From Hybos culiciformis (Eukaryota > Arthropoda > Insecta > Diptera > Hybotidae): a stretch of 64,000 nt of DNA. This document shows positions 56,901 to 63,727 of this stretch, piece by piece. The stretch covers positions 72,985,303-73,049,302 of the forward strand of contig OZ023274.1 of NCBI GenBank assembly GCA_964007475.1. The letters are read 5' to 3'. How positions within the stretch are numbered: the stretch's first letter is position 1; each line of letters begins with the position of its first letter. Below the pieces are notes generated by a model that worked only from the letters and a program-made list of their open reading frames with translations, searched no databases and was not told where the DNA came from. A program made the position numbers and the translations under genes.

Positions 56901-59900
56901 TATATGAATTTTTGAATTTCATGATTTTAAATGAAATTTTTGGCTATAAATCATTTATTTTGAATCAACAAATAATAATAAATGTGTGTATATATGAAAA
57001 ATCCAACTGAGTAGACAAAATCTTAATATCATTGTCTCGCTGTGCCAACGTTCTAATAATAATTAAGATTATAGGCTCATGAAATAAATTTATGCCCATA
57101 TATAATGCTTGCTCCAGTCAGTTGATTCTTTTATGTGTACACGTACAGTAAATACATATATGTATATTTGAATAGTAATAAATACTTATATATATCTTAT
57201 ACAATTTATTTCAAATTTTCATCATATGCCTGATATATTTTGAAAACAATTCATACACGAATTTTGATGAAAGACATTTTATATTTCCAATAATACATTA
57301 AGTATGACAAATTTATTTACCAAAATATATCCTCACATTCAAATTAATAACATAACTTTACTTTTGACACAATGTGATAAGTTTGATTTCTACAAAATTT
57401 TACATTAATAATAGAATAAGAAATAAGGATATTAAATTTGGACTTCATAAAGTATCTTTTTGTTTTGTTTCTTTTTTTTCTTTTTTTCTTTATGATGCCG
57501 GCCAAATATAAATAATGATTTTTGACCCTGCTATTTCTAAACATAAATAATTATTAAATTATATGTATGTATTTTTGTTGAAAATTCTACTTCAAAATAA
57601 GAATACGGATAGTTTTTATTAGAAATAAAATAGAAAATTTCAGTGCAAGGATATAAATAATGTGTTCTGGAAAAAGTTTTTAAGTTATCATGTAAATACA
57701 GAATTAGTTCTATGTGATACATGAGAACAAACTTGTTATTAAACTATAATATTATTGGAACTATAGTTATACTGGTTACTGGTTAGTAGTTACTATTTGA
57801 ATGGGAATATTCGATTCCTTTTCCTATAAGATGATACAAAGTATTTTAATATGACTAAAAAAAAAACTGTAAAAACATTAATGTCTCATGTTAAAGCTCC
57901 AAATTCCCAAACATTTTCACAGATTTAAGTTTTTTATCTCTTTTTAAAAAAAAAAACTAAAAACAGTATTATCAAGTTAAATATATGTATATTATATACA
58001 TTTATTATAATATCACGCTCCTCATGAAAATTTATAGTTAATGATTCTAATTAAAAATTTTAAAGAATCTTGACTTGACGCAGAAAGATAACAAAATCAT
58101 CTTACTTAAAAAATTATATTTCTTGTTTATGTTAAGTTGTTACAAATTTCATGAAATGGTAAATAATGTAAAGTAGGTATATGATATTCTTCTGATGGCG
58201 GATTTTTTATATGTTCTTTTTAAGTCCCTTGTGAAGTTTAGAGATTTATAATTATTTTCATAATTCTTTCTTTTATAATTCAAGTTGTTAAGCCGGCGCA
58301 TACCAAAGGAATGTTTCTCCATTTTTCCGAAAAAGAACTATGTGGAAACTAACTAGTTATTTATAAGATATGTAAGTTTCAAACAACTTTTTTTGCAAAG
58401 TCAAAATAAAAGTTGTGACAGTAGAAAACAAAAACTACTTTTCTAATTTACACAAAACGAAAAAGTAATTTTATCTTTTCTATGTTACTGAATAAATTTG
58501 CCGTATACAAAATATTTGATTTGGCAACAAACTAACATCATAGTTTATTCTATATTCAATTTCAAAAATTGTTAAAATAAATCTTTTAATCAAACTAAAT
58601 TATTTTTTTTTATATATATCAGAGAAAAAACAAAATCTTGTCATAAAAATTCTTTCGAAAAAAAAAGAAGAAAAATACTTATCACAATTTTTCGCTGCTT
58701 ACAAAAATCATAAAAAAAAAAATTAACATGAGATTATGTGTTACCAATTTTTTGCACAAGTTTTTAACAACATAAATTTTGTTGTTGGTAAAAAAAAAGG
58801 ACAAAATTTAATAGAGATTCTCGATGTTCTATGGTGTTTGGTGTAGTGCATAGTGTTATTATATTTTGTTTGGAAGAAAAAAAAAATGAAAAAATGGAAA
58901 ATATTTTTTTAAAGCAAAGAAAAAGAAAGTTAAGGAATTAAGATGAAATAGTTATTTCAAAAAAAATATATATATTTTTTAATAAGATTTCTCGAATTTC
59001 ATAAAAAAAAATAATAATAATTTTAATCCACAAGTTCTTTTGCATAAAACAACAAGCTCTTTTCCATAAATGTAGAAATATGAATTTGAATATATATTTT
59101 TTAAAATATAAAAATTATCCTTTCAAAATTATCCCACATTTTGTTTTTCTTATTAAGAAGAATATACGCATTTTTGTTATTTTTTTTTATGGAGATCGTG
59201 TGTCGTTTAAATTTTTACTTGTTGGAAGCTTTTTGGATTTGATATAGGAATTCATTGGACACGATAAAATGTTTTTAATATAAAAGTATTGTTTGGAACA
59301 TAGAATCTCATATTTTGAATATTCTCATTATAAATACAAATATTTATATAGAATTTGTGAAAGATAAGCTTAATGAATAAAAAATATCATATCAACTAAA
59401 CATCATCGTTAATTGCTAATAAATAAATTAATTAAGGAAGTAGTTCAATTAAGGATTTCGATTATCAGATTGTGCATTTTCTATCCTAGGAATTATTAAC
59501 TTGAATAAATTAAACAACATATAATTTTAATTAGACATCGATCATAAACAAAATCTTAAGTTTTGAACCAAATCTTGTAAAATTTCATATGCTATACATT
59601 CGAAAATGATAATAATAATGACGAAAATAAGATGATACGTTGTCATTGTTAAGCTCAGAACTATGAAGAAAGAGTCGCATAAAAAAATATAGAATTGCTT
59701 AAATTCAAAATTAATTATACAGATACGAATATGCAAAAGTATATATTCATTCGCATATAATCCGATGTCTTATTATAATAAATTCACAATTAAAACTATT
59801 TCTACAATATAATTTATTAAATTTATTTTCTATCTGTACACTATAATAATATTTAATAATAATATACTTATATAGTTCTGCTATCTGTCAATTCATTCAA

Positions 59901-60105
59901 AAAGTTTTGTTAATTTTTTTTTTCTCTTTTTTTTCCAGGTGAACATCCATCGGCAATTCATTATTCTGGATCAAAAACAAAATTTTGCATCAATCATATT
60001 TTAATTTTAATATTAGTTTTAGCTTCATTCTTTGTTCAAATCTATTTAGCAAAATATTTGAATTATTCACAAGAATTAAATTATTATAAAAAAGGTTCTA
60101 GATGA
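1649..60105 (+). CDS. dpr: dpr-family two-Ig cell-surface protein, 3' part (5 exons, 5' end outside window)
   Basis: Join of 1649-1781, 37639-37758, 39363-39459, 39740-39837 and 59939-60105: 615 nt, 204 residues plus TGA, with all junction phases consistent (1,1,2,1). The start is missing. Residues 1-44 are the end of the first Ig domain, with the dpr hallmarks [10 protein letters not shown] and DSGVYEC (Cys27). Residues 45-149 form the second Ig domain: Cys68, FWYKG around Trp82, DTGNYTC with Cys133 and an N-glycosylation sequon at Asn130. Residues 151-158 (EHPSAIHY) match the dpr membrane-proximal segment. A hydrophobic stretch at about 166-187 could be a membrane anchor or a GPI signal. 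Known for the family: dpr proteins are neuronal surface molecules that bind DIP partners through their first Ig domain in synaptic specificity. Which paralogue this is cannot be decided by eye. The closest feel is the dpr1-5 type with an ELKA linker. Confidence 0.93.
5885..5917. repeat. (TA)n microsatellite
   Basis: An almost uninterrupted TA dinucleotide run of about 33 bp within intron 1. A similar shorter (TA)n run lies at about 43267-43288. Confidence 0.85.
12033..12743. mobile_element. Non-autonomous hAT element (711 bp) with 8-bp target duplication
   Basis: Terminal inverted repeats CAATGTTCCCTCTAA at the left and TTAGAGGGAACATTG at the right are perfect over 15 bp. They are flanked on both sides by the 8-bp direct repeat ATCCTAAT (12025-12032 and 12744-12751). 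The 8-bp duplication and CA...TG ends are the hAT signature. The subterminal regions contain GCGCGC-rich motifs (TTGCGCGCA near the left, CTGCGCGCAA and CACGCGCGCAG near the right). No transposase is encoded. The 96-codon minus-strand frame inside is not a gene. The middle (about 12237-12330) resembles the module repeated in the Helitron-like element at 53 kb. Confidence 0.92.
16827..17315. mobile_element. Non-autonomous hAT MITE (489 bp) with 8-bp target duplication
   Basis: Perfect 20-bp terminal inverted repeats begin CAGAGACCGGAAGTTCATGC. They are flanked by the 8-bp direct repeat ATAATTAC (16819-16826 and 17316-17323). The left part contains several near-tandem copies of ATGCTCTTAAAAC-TAACAAAT. 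The right part contains TATGCAAATATATGC-type motifs, plausibly subterminal transposase-binding repeats. There is no coding capacity. The perfect terminal repeats and target duplication suggest a fairly young insertion. Confidence 0.93.
17778..18098 (-). pseudogene. Degraded transposase-like C-terminal fragment
   Basis: A minus-strand open frame of about 106 codons with non-AT-biased composition. It has a basic segment ([14 protein letters not shown]), then VPYRHKSL, and near the end IKYMTGW...[17 protein letters not shown]-x-T/S-G-x-x-x-x-K-L-x-x-x-x-x-C-x-x-C pattern is common near the C-terminus of P-element/THAP9-like and related transposases, so I infer a transposon remnant. There is no start codon and a TGA lies just upstream. 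The GC-rich 12-bp tandem repeat at 18260-18291 lies about 160 bp upstream and may mark the element's end. Confidence 0.4.
18251..18299. repeat. GC-rich 12-bp tandem repeat (CGGCGCGA core)
   Basis: The octamer CGGCGCGA occurs at 18260, 18272 and 18284, an exact 12-bp period (CGGCGCGAAGAA, CGGCGCGAATAA, CGGCGCGATGAG). It stands out strongly from the AT-rich surroundings. It lies beside the transposase-like fragment and is probably a terminal or subterminal part of that element. This assignment is inference. Confidence 0.6.
21369..21643. repeat. 31-bp inverted repeat pair, MITE-like
   Basis: The arm at 21369-21399 (ATATCGTCTGCTGAGAAATG...) is the reverse complement of 21613-21643 with one mismatch. 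A 213-bp spacer separates them. Identity stops abruptly on both sides of the arms. The ends could be terminal repeats with a short AT-type target duplication (ATAT on each side), but this motif is weak in AT-rich DNA. The 108-codon frame overlapping it (21496-21822) is not credible as a gene. Confidence 0.6.
22903..23049 (+). pseudogene. Non-LTR retrotransposon ORF2 C-terminal remnant
   Basis: A 48-codon open stretch ends at TAG 23047-23049. It includes a basic segment HRPRIL followed by [20 protein letters not shown]. The pattern R-P-R ... (A)-x-D-R-x-x-W-R-x-x-V is the usual last segment of insect LINE polyproteins. The rest of the element is not recognisable. It is a fossil fragment in dpr intron 1. 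Confidence 0.5.
26002..26262. repeat. Direct duplication with GAAGACTGA(G/T)CGC core
   Basis: Two related segments, about 26002-26060 and 26172-26262, both read GAAGACTGA-CGC-CCGTA, then an A-rich run, then AAAATATTTTT-CC and a T-rich tail. The spacer contains GCGGGTGAATTTATCACGCG and a short TCATGAG-type inverted motif. This may be a dimer of a dispersed repeat. No open frame is present. Confidence 0.5.
26739..26863 (-). pseudogene. Reverse-transcriptase fragment of a non-LTR retrotransposon
   Basis: The minus-strand frame contains [18 protein letters not shown]. This matches the reverse-transcriptase motif around G-V-P-Q-G-S-x-L-x-P just before the FADD catalytic block. An in-frame stop interrupts it about 15 codons upstream (GCTN-stop-SIRSYN). 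The catalytic block itself is absent. It is therefore a short dead copy, oriented opposite to dpr. Confidence 0.65.
31412..31442. repeat. Perfect 13-bp stem-loop
   Basis: TAATTTTATTCGA and TCGAATAAAATTA are perfectly complementary and separated by a 5-nt loop (TTTGT). It is an isolated hairpin in intron 1 with no known function. Confidence 0.6.
37639..37758 (+). CDS. dpr: dpr exon: linker and first half of Ig domain 2
   Basis: The acceptor CATTTCAG ends at 37638. The first two bases complete the Glu of ELKA, the inter-domain linker typical of dpr proteins. The exon carries Cys68 (NLICKI) and the FWYK tryptophan strand. The donor is a weaker GTATGG at 37759. An alternative donor at 37764 would put the next exon in a frame with an early stop, so 37758 is preferred. 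Confidence 0.93.
37759..39362 (+). other. dpr intron 2 of the window
   Basis: A 1.6-kb AT-rich intron splitting the codon for Gly85. Nothing else was recognised in it. Confidence 0.8.
39363..39459 (+). CDS. dpr: dpr exon: middle of Ig domain 2
   Basis: The acceptor ends at 39362 after a TTTTTTCTCC tract, and the donor is GTATAA at 39460. The exon encodes residues 85 to 116 plus two bases of Arg117. It includes [10 protein letters not shown] and ends at LTSR, the position where dpr genes place the strand before the LKIKRA segment. The frame continues correctly into the next exon. Confidence 0.9.
39740..39837 (+). CDS. dpr: dpr exon: end of Ig domain 2
   Basis: The acceptor TACTTTCAG ends at 39739 and the donor GTGAGT starts at 39838. 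The exon encodes [16 protein letters not shown] and the final strand with VYVHVI. Cys133 closes the Ig2 disulphide with Cys68. It is separated from the preceding exon by only 280 bp, in contrast to the huge introns on either side of this exon pair. Confidence 0.94.
44890..45491. repeat. Subterminal direct repeats with ACCGGCATTA core
   Basis: Two clear copies (45171-45303 and 45354-45491) both run GAGTACACC-ATACT, then AATTATTAGACTGTATAA, TATCAAGAACCGGCATTATAA, AAAGATCTCATTTGATCATG and a TAT end. Diverged copies upstream carry AAAACCGATATTAAAG (about 44965) and AAAAACCGGCGTTAAAAATC (about 45016), with a shared TTTATTAGTAT end near 45070. A perfect 16-bp palindrome GAGATTAATTAATCTC lies at about 44947. 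Such arrays are typical binding sites for transposases or accessory proteins. Confidence 0.75.
45715..46120 (+). CDS. Transposase exon 1
   Basis: The ATG follows an A-rich run. It encodes the basic N-terminus ([14 protein letters not shown]), an acidic Ser-rich stretch ([21 protein letters not shown]) and the [19 protein letters not shown] segment. The exon ends after the first base of Gly136 at the consensus donor GTAAGT (46121). It is the least conserved part of the family. Confidence 0.85.
45715..48960 (+). CDS. Intact transposase-like protein, 668 aa, four exons
   Basis: Join of 45715-46120, 46210-46563, 47654-48314 and 48375-48960: 2007 nt with no stop across three GT-AG introns of phases 1,1,2. 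Residues 1-90 are basic then Ser/Asp/Glu-rich. Residues 90-130 have [19 protein letters not shown] and LPKDPRTL. The core starts at [11 protein letters not shown] (137-147), then [10 protein letters not shown] (166-175, Asp167), [12 protein letters not shown] (200-206), [10 protein letters not shown] (242-251, Asp245) and GCLKC (263-267, probable metal-binding pair). [13 protein letters not shown] (327-339), [16 protein letters not shown] (461-476) and FSAYPFE (481-487) follow. I recognise this motif order from a large family of uncharacterised animal transposon proteins, probably EnSpm/CACTA-like RNase-H-fold transposases. The catalytic triad is not assigned with confidence; Asp167, Asp245 and a later acidic residue such as Glu487 are candidates. 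It could alternatively be a domesticated gene. Confidence 0.85.
46210..46563 (+). CDS. Transposase exon 2: IDGLP core
   Basis: The acceptor TTTAAATAG ends at 46209 and restores the frame as [14 protein letters not shown], a contiguous family motif. The exon holds [10 protein letters not shown] and [13 protein letters not shown]. The donor GTAAAA at 46564 splits the Gly254 codon. The frame reads on past the donor to a stop at about 46644, which is why a simple ORF scan overruns the exon. Confidence 0.85.
46564..47653 (+). other. Transposase intron 2, enlarged by a GC-rich insertion
   Basis: About 218 bp of AT-rich intron interrupted by the 46703-47566 insertion and its duplicated target. The splice sites GTAAAA and TTTATAG remain intact, so the insertion need not disrupt the protein. 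Confidence 0.75.
46703..47566 (+). mobile_element. GC-rich minisatellite-bodied insertion with 8-bp target duplication
   Basis: An 864-bp block flanked by TGAATTGT on both sides (46695-46702 and 47567-47574). About 700 bp consist of degenerate CCCCGTCTAC (10-11 bp) units that change to CTCCGGTCTGCC-type 12-bp units. A unique tail follows from about 47402, CACATGGGGTATGTAAAATAG, with AAATCGGTCTAGCCGTTTTGG and ACGAGAATTTTATATATATAGATAGA. Short TAGA-type tails and the AATCGGT-AGCCGTTT phrase are common at the ends of insect dispersed repeats, so a retrotransposon- or SINE-like insertion is inferred. The 244- and 230-codon Pro-rich frames in it are repeat artefacts. Confidence 0.7.
47654..48314 (+). 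CDS. Transposase exon 3: Cys pair to NVHNLIH
   Basis: The acceptor TTTATAG ends at 47653, giving [16 protein letters not shown], which joins exon 2 in the same way as contiguous homologues (FIKG-V-x-x-x-x-G-x-x-G-C-x-K-C). It also contains [37 protein letters not shown] and [13 protein letters not shown]. The donor GTATTT at 48315 splits Arg474. Reading on would give only LA and a stop, supporting the intron. Confidence 0.85.
48375..48960 (+). CDS. Transposase exon 4: C-terminal region
   Basis: The acceptor TTATTAG ends at 48374, yielding [20 protein letters not shown], the family's block after NVHNLIH. It continues with [21 protein letters not shown] and a less conserved C-terminus ending HTYQKN and TAA. 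The whole exon is open, with codon composition clearly different from the AT-rich noise around it. Confidence 0.85.
48994..48999 (+). promoter_or_regulatory. candidate poly(A) signal of the transposase gene
   Basis: AATAAA 34 nt after the TAA stop. Confidence 0.4.
49407..49462 (+). repeat. Partial third copy of the palindrome arm
   Basis: TCAAATTATTGTTTTGC, then ATCTTAAGAAAATTAAAATT, repeats the right arm of the 49641-49936 inverted repeat (49867-49933) in the same orientation. About 10 bp are missing, including the CGGCATTA core. Confidence 0.65.
49641..49936. repeat. Large palindrome: two 146-bp inverted arms, 4-bp spacer
   Basis: The arm 49641-49786 is the reverse complement of 49791-49936 at roughly 94 percent identity by eye with no gaps. 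The spacer is CATA. The right arm carries GTTCGGCATTAAAATAAG, resembling the ACCGGCATTA core of the left subterminal repeats. It sits between the 3' ends of the two convergent genes, where it could act as a hairpin terminator, a source of double-stranded RNA, a transposase-binding site or a nested foldback MITE. I cannot choose between these from sequence. Confidence 0.85.
50096..50473 (-). CDS. DUF4806-like gene, coding exon 2
   Basis: The acceptor TTTTTTAG (complement of 50474-50481) is followed in phase 0 by VNELKVVTG. The exon contains the FSWTG motif and the basic tail, ending NEKDNN and TAA. A possible AATAAA (complement of 50082-50087) lies only about 10 nt beyond the stop. The GTG at the exon start is a splice-junction codon, not a start. 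Confidence 0.72.
   Translation of the reverse strand: MNELKVVTGSRPRRGEGMTCCYELIDIFFDRNLFTIFSWTGSSSNKEKKKHCLQAYKNTIECFLCVVRIADEDFSLSDIHKFFKIILKNSKRRAEVIVQRASKPKIRAKKIEDKVQEICNEKDNN
50096..51292 (-). CDS. DUF4806-like accessory protein of the transposon, 361 aa, two exons
   Basis: Join (minus) of 51292-50585 and 50473-50096: 1086 nt, phase-0 intron, no internal stops. The N-terminus [19 protein letters not shown], then NGILYWPKL, resembles the opening segment of insect proteins that carry a DUF4806 domain. The middle (about 80-220) is polar and helical, with a likely coiled coil around [20 protein letters not shown]. The C-terminal third has [16 protein letters not shown], then [22 protein letters not shown], then a Lys-rich turn and a helix, matching the DUF4806 order (D-L-x-x-F-x-x-x-L, L-x-x-F-x-x-x-L-x-x-x-x-x-W-x-G). 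The tail is basic ([20 protein letters not shown]), suggesting DNA binding. Its function is unknown. Position suggests an accessory role in transposition, by analogy with CACTA TNPA. Confidence 0.72.
50585..51292 (-). CDS. DUF4806-like gene, coding exon 1
   Basis: 236 codons from ATG 51292-51290 to the consensus donor GTAAGT (complement of 50579-50584), ending YIDKI. A possible acceptor (TTTTTTAG) lies just upstream of the ATG near 51313, so a non-coding 5' exon is likely. No further coding exon is evident upstream. Confidence 0.72.
52114..52129. repeat. Short palindrome TTAAGCC-TT-GGCTTAA
   Basis: 7-bp arms around a 2-bp centre, about 50 bp after the GC-rich patch AGCCGGCACGCCGCCGGGCTGC at 52044-52065. 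It may belong to the outer right part of the two-gene transposon, but this is not shown. Confidence 0.4.
52196..52254. repeat. 23-bp hairpin (AGACAAACCACAGAATTAATTTT)
   Basis: The arms 52196-52218 and 52232-52254 are complementary with two mismatches, with a 13-nt loop. Weaker complementarity continues outward for about 12 more bases. Together with GC-rich patches at 52044-52065 and about 52521-52536 (GCGGCCGGCGCGGCT), this marks 52.0-52.55 kb as repeat-derived rather than ordinary intron. Confidence 0.6.
52876..53830 (+). mobile_element. Non-autonomous Helitron-like element with internal tandem module
   Basis: The left end is A|TCTATATATATAAAACCGAAG, preceded by extra TCTA units that make the exact start uncertain between 52862 and 52876. 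The right end is GCGGGTACAG-CTAG|T. The TC...CTAG termini and A|T insertion site without target duplication are Helitron features. The terminal hairpin is weak (only TGTG-TTC-CACA is visible), so confidence is moderate. Inside, a module of about 125 bp recurs about four times with CCTACCCAG-ACC, GGGG-GGA, TCGTCCGATTTCATTCAAATTTGGTA, TAAAAAGAGGAA and ACACAAATT. No protein is encoded. Read in reverse, its TAGA tail resembles the end of the 46703-47566 insertion, so a retroelement reading is possible. Confidence 0.55.
54001..54305. repeat. (CA)n microsatellite with CG-containing variants
   Basis: About 300 bp of CACACA interrupted by CACACG, CGCTCA and GGCGGGCG units. Long frames in all directions (103 codons of His/Thr or Cys/Val) follow from the repeat and are not genes. 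Confidence 0.95.
59939..60105 (+). CDS. dpr: dpr terminal exon: juxtamembrane and hydrophobic tail
   Basis: A long pyrimidine tract leads to the acceptor CCAG at 59935-59938. The exon encodes G-EHPSAIHY, a short polar segment, a strongly hydrophobic stretch (about 20 residues rich in Ile, Leu, Val and Phe), then a polar tail ending KKGSR and TGA. The EHPSA start is characteristic of dpr C-termini. The polar tail of about 15 residues after the hydrophobic block fits a single-pass membrane anchor slightly better than a GPI signal, but this is inference. Confidence 0.92.
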
Positions 60106-60158
60106 AAGGTTTGACATTAATATTGATTTTCCAACTGTGATATTAGTAAATATAAATC

Positions 60159-60164
60159 AATAAA
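60159..60164 (+). promoter_or_regulatory. candidate poly(A) signal of dpr
   Basis: AATAAA lies 54 nt after the dpr stop codon. Other AATAAA hexamers follow in this AT-rich tail, so the true cleavage site cannot be fixed from sequence alone. Confidence 0.4.
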
Positions 60165-62818
60165 AAAAATTTAATCATATTAATTAAAAATATAAAAAAA
60201 AAAAGAAAAAAAATATTGATAAAAAATGAATTAAAATGTTATTATTACAATAGTTTGTTACAAATAAATTGTACAGAATTAAGTTTGAAAAAAAATAAGT
60301 AGTAAATATAAAATTTAGTTTCCAATTGTAAATGGGACATTTTGAGAATTCGCTGTAACATTCAACTAAGTTAAATGTTTAAAACATCGATACTAAAAAA
60401 AAAAATCATATATATACAAAATTACAATTTGTCTTATTTATCTGTCTTTTTCAGACTTCAACTATTCTCAAATTATTTAGTTAAAATTTTTTGTTTCTTT
60501 GTTTTAATGAAAACACATTAACTAATATTTTTTTTTTATAATAATCAAAAATTTTTAATTACTTTAATTGAGCCTTTTTAAGATATTTATCCCGCTTTTA
60601 AGCGGATATTACTTTATTTACCCGGGTTATCATACCACAAATGAAGCTTAAATAAAGGTGACAAAAAACTTCCAATGCTAATTAATTAAAGTGATACGAC
60701 TAAGTTTTCAAGCTAATAGGGAATATGTTTTTAGTCCCTTTTTATAAACAACCGATGTTTGTAATGAAAAATAATTCTCAATGGTATAAATCTATTTTGA
60801 ACTAATTATTATTATTTTTTTTTTACATAAAGTAAAGTTATTTTGTGAATAAACATTGCAAGAAATCATCTTTAGAGTAGAAATTATACTACTATGTTGA
60901 AAAAATTATGTTAATACAACCATGTAATTAAAGAAATATCGCATTACTCTACATACCTACAAGAAAATAAAAAAATAAAAATAAAAATATTGTTTATAAT
61001 ACACATGAAATGTATTCATAGAAAATTATTTTTAATGAAAACAGTATTAAAAAGTTTTTAATTTTAAATAAATATGTGATTATTATTTAAGTTTATGCAT
61101 AAGAAAAATATTCATACTTCTAATAAAAATAATAAAGTCAGTTCAGAATCAAAGTTAAAAATATAAGTAAAAAAAAAAATTAAAAAATTAATGTATGTTT
61201 AAGATTAAAAAAAAAAAAGTATCTTTTAATTAAATGAGAAATAAACATGTAGTTTTTTTAAAACTTTTAAGAAAAACAAAAATATTAGTTTTTATTTTTC
61301 ATCTTGTACAATATAAATTTTCTTTAAGGAAAATCACTAAAAACAGGTAAAATGTATATGAAAATTGTAAGCAATTTAATTTTGTAAAATAAAAATTTGT
61401 TCATCACAAAATTAAACTAAATATGACATATAAGTATAATTATTATCTTGCTAAATTAATAATACTTGGTTTTCTAATTTTATGGAGTATTTTGAAAACA
61501 CATTTTCTAAAATCTCTTTGTAAAGTGATAAAATTATTCATTTTGTTTTTCTAAAAAAAAGATTTTTCCTTTACAAATATGTCAACAATACGCTTGAATG
61601 TTATAAACATTTTTCTTTGTACAGTGTTATAATTATTAATTTTGATATCCACCTTTTTTTTTATAGTTTTTCTAAAATAGTTTTTATTTAGAAAGTAGAA
61701 CAAACTATATATTGTTTACAAAATAATGACAATTTCCTTATATAGAATTTGTTTTTTTAAATGAGTTCCTATAATTCTGGTCGTCTGAGCAACATTGAAA
61801 ACATTCAGCAAATTAAAGTAATGGATTTTTTTTCCATAGGCGCCAAAAATCTTTTGACAAAAAAAAATTAAATAGATATATGTTTTGGTTTACATATTAT
61901 AATTTATAATATTTAATATGTAATTCATGTTTGGTCAAAAATAAAAAATCTTCAACTGTGTACATTTGGACTTTAATTTGAATTTATAATTTTTATTTAC
62001 TTATTTGACTTTCAGTTAAGTATAAAATTATATGGCTTGTTTTTTTTTTTTTGTGATTTTTTGTTCTTCTGAAATGCATTTTAATTTTATTAATCGTGAA
62101 AAATTTAATTGACAATCACTCTAGAATGCAATTAGAGTTATTTAAAACTTAAGCAATTAAAAATGATAGAAAGACATTTATAAAAATTGAACAATTGAGG
62201 CAATATAATTTCTCTTTCCTTTGAAACTGTTTCAGTGCCAGGTTAAATTATTTAGCTACGTGCACTTTAAAAGTAGTCTATAGTTAATAATATAAAATGG
62301 AATTTATTCAATATTTAAACCTTCTAAAGAATGCGAAATATATTGGCAAAATTTTTAATAAAATTTAAGTATCGACAAATCTATACTGAAAAAATAATAA
62401 TTAACAAAAATTTTCTTTAATAAAACTACTTTCTCATAACTTCAATATGTTTATACATGGAAATTTCGTTTCAATTTCATAAATTTAAATATTTGAAAGT
62501 ATATCTATACATTATACATTAACATTATGTATGATTTATTATAGATATAAATTTATTAGCATGTTTTAAAGTAAAAATTCAATATGTTTTTAAGTACTTT
62601 TTATTTAATTTTTTTTTACTTCCATATATCTTATGCTCTATTATTGCAGAAAAAAAAATACTAATAATATATTACATATATATTTCTATCAGGCCAATTT
62701 AATTTAAATAAAATAAAATTCTAGAGGACTTCTCTAAGGGTATTCCAAATGCTTCCTGGAAACTTGTTGGCAAACATAACTTTTGAAGAGTTTTAAATTT
62801 TTATTTCAATTTTACATG

Positions 62819-62849
<31 letters not shown>
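62819..62849. repeat. poly(A) run of about 31 bp
   Basis: Uninterrupted A run. It could be the tail of an old retroposed sequence or simple repeat expansion. No target duplication was identified. Confidence 0.85.
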
Positions 62850-62854
<5 letters not shown>

Positions 62855-63552
62855 TACATATATTATAAAATACATAATATTACTAAAATATTATCTAAAG
62901 CATATTGTACAATGTACAATTGTACATAACATTATATTCATATATTGTACATATTTTTGAAAAAGTTCCAAAAATTTATTTCTATTTTTAATCCTCTTCC
63001 ACATAAAATTTATTACAAATAAGCAAACACAACAATTGGAGTTAAACGAAACAAATTAAATGATTATAACTCAATCATCTGCAAAAAAGGCAGTCAATTC
63101 TTCATTTACATTTACATTAAATTTAATTTTAGCTTATTTTGATTAAACTAATATCTTATAAATATCTTATTTGACTGATCTATGGAAATTTCTTGTACGA
63201 AAACTTACATTCTTATAAAATTCCTTATTTCTTTTCATTTTAATCTCGATCAAAACCTATAGTGTTATCAACACTTTTTTTCTCCAATTATGACAATAAC
63301 TGTGATGTTTTCTTATTCTAACTTTTAAACTTTTATTAGGCCATTTTATCAAGTTTTAAAGTAAAACCTTGGTGCAGATTATGGTCTGACTTAAACATTC
63401 TGAAAATTTAACGAGCCCAAAACACATAATTTGTGGTGTAATTGTTTTGAAAAAAAAAGAATAAAAACAATATCCATTAAAAAAAAAAAAATTTATTACC
63501 AAAATATAATTTTTATAATTGATCAAGTTTAATAATTATTCAATTTTTCTAA

Positions 63553-63727
63553 TTAAATATTAAATAAATTATTTCTAAAATTGAACTCATGCTGATATGC
63601 TTCATTAGTTTGTTTAACTAATTTTTGAAAATGATTATCTGGTTTTAGATCTGTATCCACAATTGTAATTTTTACACCAAAATGTTTTTCATTGATTTCA
63701 AGATGGTGTTTATGCGTTTTAAAATTT
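63553..63727 (-). CDS. Likely 3'-terminal exon of an unrecognised minus-strand gene
   Basis: A strong minus-strand acceptor (TTTTTCTTTTCTTTTCTTTT, then ATATCATTATAG) ends just before 63727. The first base completes a split codon, and 57 codons then lead to TAA. The predicted residues begin NFKTHKHHLEINEKHFG and continue with VKITIVDTDLKPDNHF and KLVKQTNEAYQHEF. This is a mixed, charged composition unlike chance frames nearby. A candidate AATAAA (complement of 63492-63497) lies about 56 nt past the stop. Upstream exons would be beyond position 64000. I do not recognise the protein family. The gene would converge on dpr. Confidence 0.5.

Larger units (their letters stand above)
39838..59938 (+). 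other. dpr intron 4 of the window (about 20.1 kb), hosts the two-gene transposon
   Basis: A phase-1 intron before the terminal exon. The section 39838-44880 is AT-rich DNA with no gene seen. About 44.9-51.3 kb is the transposon described separately. The section 52.0-54.3 kb holds a hairpin, a Helitron-like element and a CA repeat. The section 54.3-59.9 kb is AT-rich with no recognisable gene, apart from short repeated CCTTATTAG/CCTTTATTAG motifs at about 55108-55240. Confidence 0.8.
60106..63470. other. dpr 3' UTR and intergenic region
   Basis: AT-rich sequence between the dpr stop and the end of the convergent minus-strand gene. It has many AATAAA hexamers and no convincing open frame. Confidence 0.6.
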
